Below, piece after piece: positions 57,071-64,000 of a stretch of 64,000 bases of DNA. Origin of the DNA: Niebla homalea. Taxonomy: Eukaryota; Ascomycota; Lecanoromycetes; Lecanorales; Ramalinaceae. Location: assembly GCA_019925105.1 (NCBI GenBank), contig JAHGAU010000027.1, positions 496,001-560,000 of the forward strand, in the 5' to 3' direction. Numbering within the stretch: the first letter of the stretch is position 1; each line of letters opens with the position of its first letter. Position numbers and translations under genes: made by a program. The notes under the pieces were generated by a model. The model did no database searches. It was not told the origin of the DNA and worked only from the letters and a program-made list of their open reading frames with translations.

Positions 57071-60000
57071 TTCCGTTAATTCTTAATTTATCCGGGTATA
57101 TTTATTTACTATAGCTTTTTCGTAAGTTTTAAGCTTAATAAGCTTTAAAGCCATTTTAAAAAATATTAAAATTAAAAGGCATAACGGTTCGTCCTTATTA
57201 CGGATTAATAAAGTTAAAAAAAAGAATAAATTTAATAATATATTACGCGGTTTATTAAGAAATATAAGGCCGGAATTATCTTTAATTAAGTTCTTAATTT
57301 ATTACCTTTATCCTTGATTATAATTAATCTTTAAGTCTTCGGCCGTTAAACTTAAAAGGTCCGGTAAAACCGTTTATTAAATAAGGATTATAGCCGGATA
57401 TATAGGTCGTTCGGTAATAATAAAGCTTATATTTATAATATCCGTCTTAATTAAACCGTAATTTTTAAACTTCTCTTTTAAATTAAAGTCTTATTAAGGT
57501 TTTCTTACCTTTTTAAGTTTTTAAATCCGGTTAATTAATTTATTATAATCCGAGTTATCCAACGGTATTATCCGTCTTTCCTCGATATATATATCGTATA
57601 CGTTCTTTATTATAAAATTAAACCGTTTTACCTATAAGTTAATTACTTTAAAGTATTTATTAATTCTTTTATTAAAACTTATTAAAATATATAGTTTTAA
57701 TTTATTATTAAGCTTAGCGCGGTATTTTATTATTTTTACGGTTTCTTATTATATTAAGCTTAATATAATATTACCCTTTTAAACCGTATATATAATATTT
57801 ATATAATTATATAGTTTACCGTTTAAATTAACTCTGGTTAAAAGCTTTTAAGTATATCCCCCGTTATCCGTATAACCTTAATCTTCTTATTAATTTCCCG
57901 GTTAATTTTCTTATTAATTAAATTTTACTTAAAATTTTCCTATATTATTATTTTAAAGATAATTTTATATTATTTTAAATAGTTTAAGAAAATTTTAAAC
58001 GTATATTTATCCCCGTTATTAACCCGAAAACGTTTAATCTTTTAATCCGGAAGTTATTTATATTTAACTTTAAATTCCTTAAATCGTTAAACTATATTTA
58101 ATTTATATATTAATAAGTAAACTTTTAATATTATAATTTTATTATTACGGAAGGTTATATAATACGTTATTCTATTATATTTTTAAAGGTTAATTATCCT
58201 TAAAAAATCTATATAAATAAGCTTTAACGGGTTTTCTATAAGTTTAAAGTATCCTTTATATAATTAAAAGTATAACCGTTTAATAATATAATACGTATAA
58301 TAAGCATTTTTAGCCCTATTATTATTATAACGTTTACGTTTAAGATCCATCTTAATTAATATATTTATTAATTAAAATAATTTTTAAGCTTTAAGGTAAC
58401 CTATATATATATATTAAGTAAAAGTAGTTAAAAGTACGTTAAACGTTATTATAATAATAAAGGATTCCTATAGGTCGATTATAAATAGGCCGTTTTACCT
58501 GCTATAAGTAAGTTTTTTTTAACTATATATTACCGTCCGGACCGTCCGTATCGTATTAAGCTGAGCCTTATAGTTTAAAAGTTACGTTTTAAATATAAGA
58601 TTAACTAAGTTTACCGGGGAGTATACTATATCCGTAAATTTTACCTCGATCGGTTTATTATCTACCCTATATATTATATAAGTAATACTTATATCCTTTA
58701 TATAACTCATTCTTATTAACCCGGGCCTTAAAGACAAAGATTAATAGGGTCTTAACTTATCCTAAAAGAATTTCCTTTTATAAAAGATATATTAACTATA
58801 ATTATTATTGAAAATTATTAACTTTTATAGGTTTATTAAGGTAACCGATATTATCGTCGTTAATTATTATATATATATTAATAAGTAAAAGTTTATTACT
58901 GAAAGGTTTATAAGCGTAATAATCTCCTTAATAATTTCAACCTTCTTAATACAGAACTTTATAAGCTTTTTTTCAGGGTAAAAATCTTAGTATTTATTTT
59001 TAATATACTTATTATTACGCCCCTTTTAAGTATAATATTAATAAATAAACCTTTCCCGGGTTTCATTAAAGGTCCTTTTATTATTACCCTTTAACGTATC
59101 CTTATAGGCTTATATCGAAACGTTTAATTATTAAATAACCGCCTAAGCCTCCTTATTACGGGCCTTTTATATAATATCGTAAAATTTAAGGGTACCCGGG
59201 CTTTATTATATAGTTATCTAAGTAAGCACTGAATACTACGTTTATTACGACTCTTTTAATTTATTTAAGAATATTTAAATAACGAAGTAATCCGGGATAA
59301 TTAAAGAGTTATTAATCGCTTTAATCTCAATATAAACTTTTTAATAACGGCTATTATATTTATTAATTATTATATCTGGGGTTTTTTTAAAACTTATAAG
59401 CTTTTAAATAAGCTTTATATATAAACCAGACCCTTAAAACTTATATTAATCCTTAAGTTTTTCTTAAATTATATCCGGGCTTTTTATAATATTAATTAAA
59501 TACTTAACATTAATATTATAATGATTTTTTTAAAGCTATATATACCTTAAAGGTATCTTTTTCCTTTAACTTTTAAAGGTTATTAATTATTATTTAGTTT
59601 TTTATTTATTAACTTTACGATATTTATTGCTATTAATTTATTAATAAAGGGATTAAGCTTAAGGGAAACCCCCTTATAATAGAGTTTTTCTTAATCGTTA
59701 TCCTTAATAAAATATACGGAAGATAATATTAATAAGATATTAATTATACTATAATTATTAATAGTATTTAAGTTTAACGACGTTTAATATATTAAAGACT
59801 TATTATTTAAGGGTAAAAGGTAATTTACGTTAAATGACGATATCTAATTCTTAGTATTTATACTTAGCCCGAAAATAATAATATTTAATAAATTAATTAA
59901 GGGTTCCTTAAACGCTTTTAAGCCGAAGCTATCGTACGACTTTAGCGTTTACGGTAATAAGTAATCCCTATTTTCAACTTAATCTTTACCAGCTGGATTA

Positions 60001-60992
60001 AGACGGTCTTCCTTTCTTAGGTCTTTAAGTATAAAAGGAAAAAGGGTATTTTATATACGATAATATTACCGAATAATAGGGTTTAAGTACCATACTTTAT
60101 ACGGGACTATTATATGATTTAAGGTAATAAGCAATATAAAGCCTTATTAATTAAAGTATTCTCTATTCTAATTAAGATTAAAACGAAACTTTATAATATA
60201 TTATAACGCTATATATATACCCTTAAGATTATTACCTTTTTCCACTTAAAGGCCTTTAATTTCTATAATTAAAGCGTTTAAACTTATTTTAATTATTTTA
60301 TTTTAATTTAAAGACTTTAATCTTTATAATCCGTAATAAGTAAACTTATTTTAAGTCCAATTATTTATTAAAGAATTCTATAATTGGTTTTTAGCCCTTT
60401 TTTTAAGGATTAATCCTTACTTTGGGAGGTTTAACCGTTAACCATTTATTCCGTCCCGTATTTATTCTCTAAAATTAAGTTAAAGCGAATGATTTTAGGC
60501 CGTAATATACTTGAATTTAAGTAATTTATCTTGAAAAAACTCGATTTTAATACGGTCTTTAAGGTTCTGGATTCGGTAGAATTCTATAATATATTTAATA
60601 TTTATTTAACGTCCCAAATTTCTTACTTAAACCCCGGTTAAGGCTCTACGTATATATACTAACCTTAAGGGCCCTACGTTTCGGCTTTATTAACTTAACG
60701 CCGGCTTAACTCTTTAGCGTATAAGCGTTTACGGCCCTTAATAAGGTTGGGAAATAACGGTCTATATATTCTTATTAGTAAAACGTCCTCCCCTCTTAAT
60801 TCAGGAATATGGATAATTAGGTAGGCTTCTCTATTTATAGCCATAGTACTATACGCCTAATTAAATCGATTTTTAATGATACAGTTTACGTATAGGTATC
60901 GTTTACGGATGCATTTTGCATTATAAGTTTATTACCGTTTATAGGTTAACTTAAATACTAAAAAGACGTTATTTAAGCACCTGGACGCGTAG
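57071..60992 (-). pseudogene. Y1 leader, gag, protease and integrase region
   Basis: By position this is the 5' two-thirds of the Y1 interior. Frames are too broken to place the gag knuckle or the protease. Integrase is expected around 58300-57200. The part nearest the primer site (about 60000-60990) is less mutated and probably holds the leader and gag start. Domain borders are not defined. Confidence 0.5.
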
Positions 60993-60993
60993 T

Positions 60994-61007
60994 CCGGGCT
61001 TATAACC
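60994..61007 (-). promoter_or_regulatory. Primer binding site of Y1 (half-tRNA type)
   Basis: CCGGGCTTATAACC on the plus strand touches the 5' LTR. It is the same sequence as in W and Z elements although the LTRs differ. Confidence 0.7.
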
Positions 61008-61169
61008 TATTAAAGTTAAAAGATATAAGTTGCTTAATTATTATTATATATAAGGTGAAACTATATATAAGGCTATATACCGCTATCCTACTTGGGTTTA
61101 GCACGTCCGCCTTATCTAATCTGATCCGCGTTACGTGATTTCCCAAGTGGTGATCCTGCACATTCAACA
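61008..61169 (-). repeat. 5' LTR of Y1
   Basis: 162 bp. Its left half is strongly RIP-mutated (TATTAAAG for TGTTGAAG); its right half is well kept to TTCAACA. TSD AAATA follows. Confidence 0.93.
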
Positions 61170-62488
61170 AAATATACTTAAGATTAACGGTATTAACCTT
61201 AAGTTATTCCCGTACTTAATATAGTTGGATGCTTATATACTTTATCCTTACGTAATATACCGGGTTTTTAACCAGTAAAATAACCCCTTAATTATTATTA
61301 TAAATCGTAATAATAAGTATATATCTAGATTTATCGGGTTATATTTACTTTAATAAGTCCTTTAGCCAGATAGCTTCCTTAGTAGCCTATATTTATCCCG
61401 TATACTTAACTTTATAGGTAAATAACGTTATAATTGGTTGCCTTTTTAAAAATTAATAAATCGGTATATTTTTTACGTTAAAGAGGTAGTTTAAAGTTGA
61501 CTTACGGGTGGAGTCGGCCGCAAAATCGGAGTTAATATACCTATTAAGAGCCTTAAGCTTAGGTACCCTTATATACCAACTAGAAGTATATAGTGGTCCG
61601 TAAATAACGTATAATTTACCTTATATATAGTTAATATTAATAAGACGGATTTACGGAATACCGGCTAATAACTACTACCGTATAAGCTATATCCGGTCGT
61701 ATATTAAGTATAGTATATATTAATAAACTTACGGCCGATTAATATTATTATTTAAACTCCGGTTTTACTTAATAGCCCTTAAATAATGGTTCTGGCCTGA
61801 AATCGACTTATATAAGTATATATATCGGGTAAGCTTTTTACTAGCCGTAATCTTATATTACCTTCTTAATATAGGTTTCTTGGCTAAAATAGATTATTCG
61901 GTTTTATCGGTCTTACGTAATAATAATACTTAGGTAATAGTTTACTAAATTTAAATTTAATATACGGAATTCCTAGTTAAGTACGGCCTTTAAGTCTTAA
62001 ATCCTTTACTTAAACGGATTAGTTATTAAGACGTTATTTATATATACGGTTACGATCGTATTGGTTTTAAGGTAAAAGAATACGTAATAATCTATATAGA
62101 TAAATTTAAAACCTTATATAACCATAAACTCCCAGAAACGATTATATTATAGTTATAATAATTGCTTTAATCTATATAGGCTTTTCCTAAGCTTATAATA
62201 AAGCTTTTTATCGTCTTTACCGGTCTTTTCTTATCCTTTTAATTATTTTACGTATACTTTTTCCTTAATAAAATTATAAAAAAACGTTATTTTAACGTTT
62301 ATTTACCTTAAATTCTAATTATTAATTATTATAAAAGTAAAGAGAACCTTATAGCTTATAAATTTTATTACCGAAGTAAACGTCTTATTATAATTGATAT
62401 TTTTACGTTATTTAAAACCATATATTACCCACCGGGTTTTATAATAAATTATATTATTATTAGCTTTACGTTTAAGGATATAAACCCA
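61170..62488 (-). mobile_element. Copia Y0, continuation (RNase H and RT)
   Basis: After Y1 the Y0 element continues with the end of pol, aligning with 55730-56960 of Y1. The GGGTGGAGTCGGCC stretch at 61506-61519 and the RT region near 62300-62480 are conserved. It ends sharply at the LTR of Z2; the rest of Y0 is outside or lost. Confidence 0.85.
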
Positions 62489-64000
62489 CTGTTGAAAGTA
62501 CTCACATTAGTTACCCGGCAGTCGGGTAGATTAGATATGATCTGAAGCTAGACCCGATTGGGATAGCTAGGATGTAGGAGTACTTAGTCGCACTTTTATA
62601 CTTAGGAAATAATTAAGTAACTTATACTTCACATTTCAAGAGGTTATAAGCCCGGCCTCGCGATGGCGATGCCCTATAGGGATACTTTTTCCTTGTTTAA
62701 TTCCGTAACTATAATGTGGAGATCTTACCGTATAAAATATACCCAAAAGATAAAAGTATTCTACCTAAGAATACCATTAAATTACGATCTTTAAGCTATA
62801 AAGCCAGTTAATAACTTAATAATTTAAAATTCTATAAGAATAAGATGCCCTAACTTTATTATTACCGGGATATACGTATTTATTAATTTAAAAGTATAAA
62901 TACTTATTTCTTAGCCTTATAAGTTAGCTATACGCTGGTACTTATATGCCGGAAACCGGCTATATATAAAGGTTTCGGCTTTATAATATAAAGCGTTAAA
63001 CGGAGCCTTAATAAGGATCTTAACTAGGAAATTTCAACCTTAATTAAACTCTTTAGAGTTTAAACCTTTAAATCTTATAATTATAACGAGAAATCTCTAC
63101 CCGATCCAAATTCTTTTTATAATTTAAAGGATTTTTAACTTTATTCCGCCGCTGGAATTACTTAACTAAAACCTTTTATAAGGATTACGGAACGCTATAG
63201 AGTTGGAAAACTTTAAACTTTTACTTTTTATAATGAAAAATCTTATTTTTAAGACGGTAACTTTAATTATATAATAAGGATATAACTCGGTTTTGCCCCT
63301 GGAATTACTTAATTAAGACTATCTTTAAGGATTAAATCTTAAAAGAAGGAAATCTATTTATTTAAACCGAGATTCTACGTTTTAAAAGGGGAGGCTGGGA
63401 ATTAATTACTGAATCCTTTATATCCTAATTAGCCCGGAAGGCTACTTAATTTAATTGACGCCCGGAAAATTAAGGGTAAGGTAATTACGAATAGAGATTA
63501 TAGCTTTTAAAGTAGGGAATAATAATTAATTATGGAAATTAACTCTCCGTACTATATTAAGCGTAAAAAGGCGAGTAATTTCGAAAAAATATAAAAATAA
63601 TTTAAATGTCCGTAAAGTTTCGGTTTATTATTAATTAAAATAGATTAAACTTTATTTAGAATTCAGGCTTTATTATTAAAACCTTTAAGTATATTATTAC
63701 TCCGTTTTATTAATACGGAAATCCTTTTATTACTTTTTATTATTAAGTTAAAAATAAATTCTTCTATTTTTATTTAAAAGATCTTTAAAAAGAAAACCGA
63801 AGGACTACTTAAGAGGTAGCTGAAAACGTAAATAGGGAGTATTTACCCCCGTTTACGCCGAAGTCTTATAATAGCTTCGGTTTAAAGGTATTTAAAGAGT
63901 CTTTAATATTACCGTTTAATGAATTAATCTTTAAACTTTATTTAAAAGCAGAAGGCTAAATCCCGTTATTTAATACGGAATATCCTTTACCCTTAAACGA
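62489..64000 (+). mobile_element. Copia Z2, 5' LTR, leader and gag region, runs off the window
   Basis: A 153-bp 5' LTR (62489-62641, TGTTGAAAG...TTTCAAGA) is followed by the primer site and about 1.35 kb of interior. The interior resembles neither the W nor the Y leader and was not translated convincingly; two stretches with CTGGAATTACTTAA (about 63142 and 63300) suggest a repeated motif in gag. RIP is milder in the LTR than in the interior. The 3' end lies outside the window. Confidence 0.75.
62642..62656 (+). promoter_or_regulatory. Primer binding site of Z2 (half-tRNA type)
   Basis: GGTTATAAGCCCGGC directly after the LTR, identical to W1. Confidence 0.7.

Larger units (their letters stand above)
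55201..61169 (-). mobile_element. Y1, complete Ty1/copia LTR retrotransposon
   Basis: A 5,969-bp minus-strand element with 162-bp LTRs (55201-55362 and 61008-61169) and TSD AAATA. The LTR ends form a 7-bp inverted repeat TGTTGAA/TTCAACA. A primer site lies beside the 5' LTR. Pol domains follow copia order on the minus strand. It is inserted in Y0, another copy of the same family. Heavily RIP-mutated; the left LTR keeps more CA and TG than the right one. Confidence 0.93.

Noticed and set aside
54373..62641. Z1 and Z2 LTRs as the two ends of one Z element
   Set aside because: They are in opposite orientation (minus at 54373, plus at 62489 with its own primer site), so they belong to two insertions.
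1..64000. Mitochondrial or AT-rich bacterial/protist genome
   Set aside because: No rRNA, tRNA or respiratory genes and no open frames are seen, while LINE, copia, gypsy and DIRS-like elements with TSDs and a CpA-specific bias are present, which fits a RIP-active fungal nucleus.

Overview
The window is a 64 kb block of AT-rich, gene-poor DNA that looks like the nuclear genome of a filamentous ascomycete (Pezizomycotina). The main reason is the base signature. CpA and TpG are almost absent and TpA is in great excess, while CpG survives; the first 240 bases hold one CA and one TG. This is what repeat-induced point mutation (RIP, C to T mainly in CpA) leaves behind. Nearly all stops inside the old coding regions are TAA/TAG where Gln (CAA/CAG) or Trp (TGG) is expected. 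No intact gene, rRNA or tRNA was found. What can be recognised is a nest of dead transposons. Several have exact target-site duplications (TSDs), so the order of insertion can be read.

Region 1-14.2 kb: an unrecognised decayed sequence (1-1725), then copies of a Tad1-like LINE ('X'). Full-length X2 (5881-12059, minus) sits inside X1 and is itself interrupted by a 371-bp 3' fragment, X5. A plus-strand 3' fragment (X4) and the 3' end of a copia element (Y2) follow, up to 15191.

Region 15.2-37 kb: 3 kb of simple and tandem repeats with no recognised gene, then a four-layer nest. A DIRS/Ngaro-like retroelement (D; Gag zinc motif, RT, RNase H) holds a 980-bp non-autonomous TIR element (K; 8-bp TSD). 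K holds a Ty3/gypsy element (G, plus, 214-bp LTRs, TSD ATAAA). G holds a second Ty3/gypsy element (H, minus, 211-bp LTRs, TSD CGTTA). A 236-bp near-perfect hairpin element (M, TSD ACGGT) interrupts the RNase H of D.

Region 37-64 kb: related Ty1/copia families W, Y and Z. W2 is split by the LINE X3, and X3 is split by W1 (138-bp LTRs, TSD ATATA), the best-preserved copia element. Y1 (162-bp LTRs, TSD AAATA) sits inside another Y copy, Y0. Z fragments flank Y0, and Z2 runs off the window end. All three copia families have the same primer site next to the 5' LTR. It matches an internal part of initiator tRNA-Met, not its 3' end.

The elements do not cooperate as a gene system. The window is an AT-rich heterochromatic or pericentromeric-like island built by repeated insertion and RIP. 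Limits: alignments were made by eye, domain borders inside decayed elements are approximate, and start/stop positions of old ORFs are mostly not recoverable.
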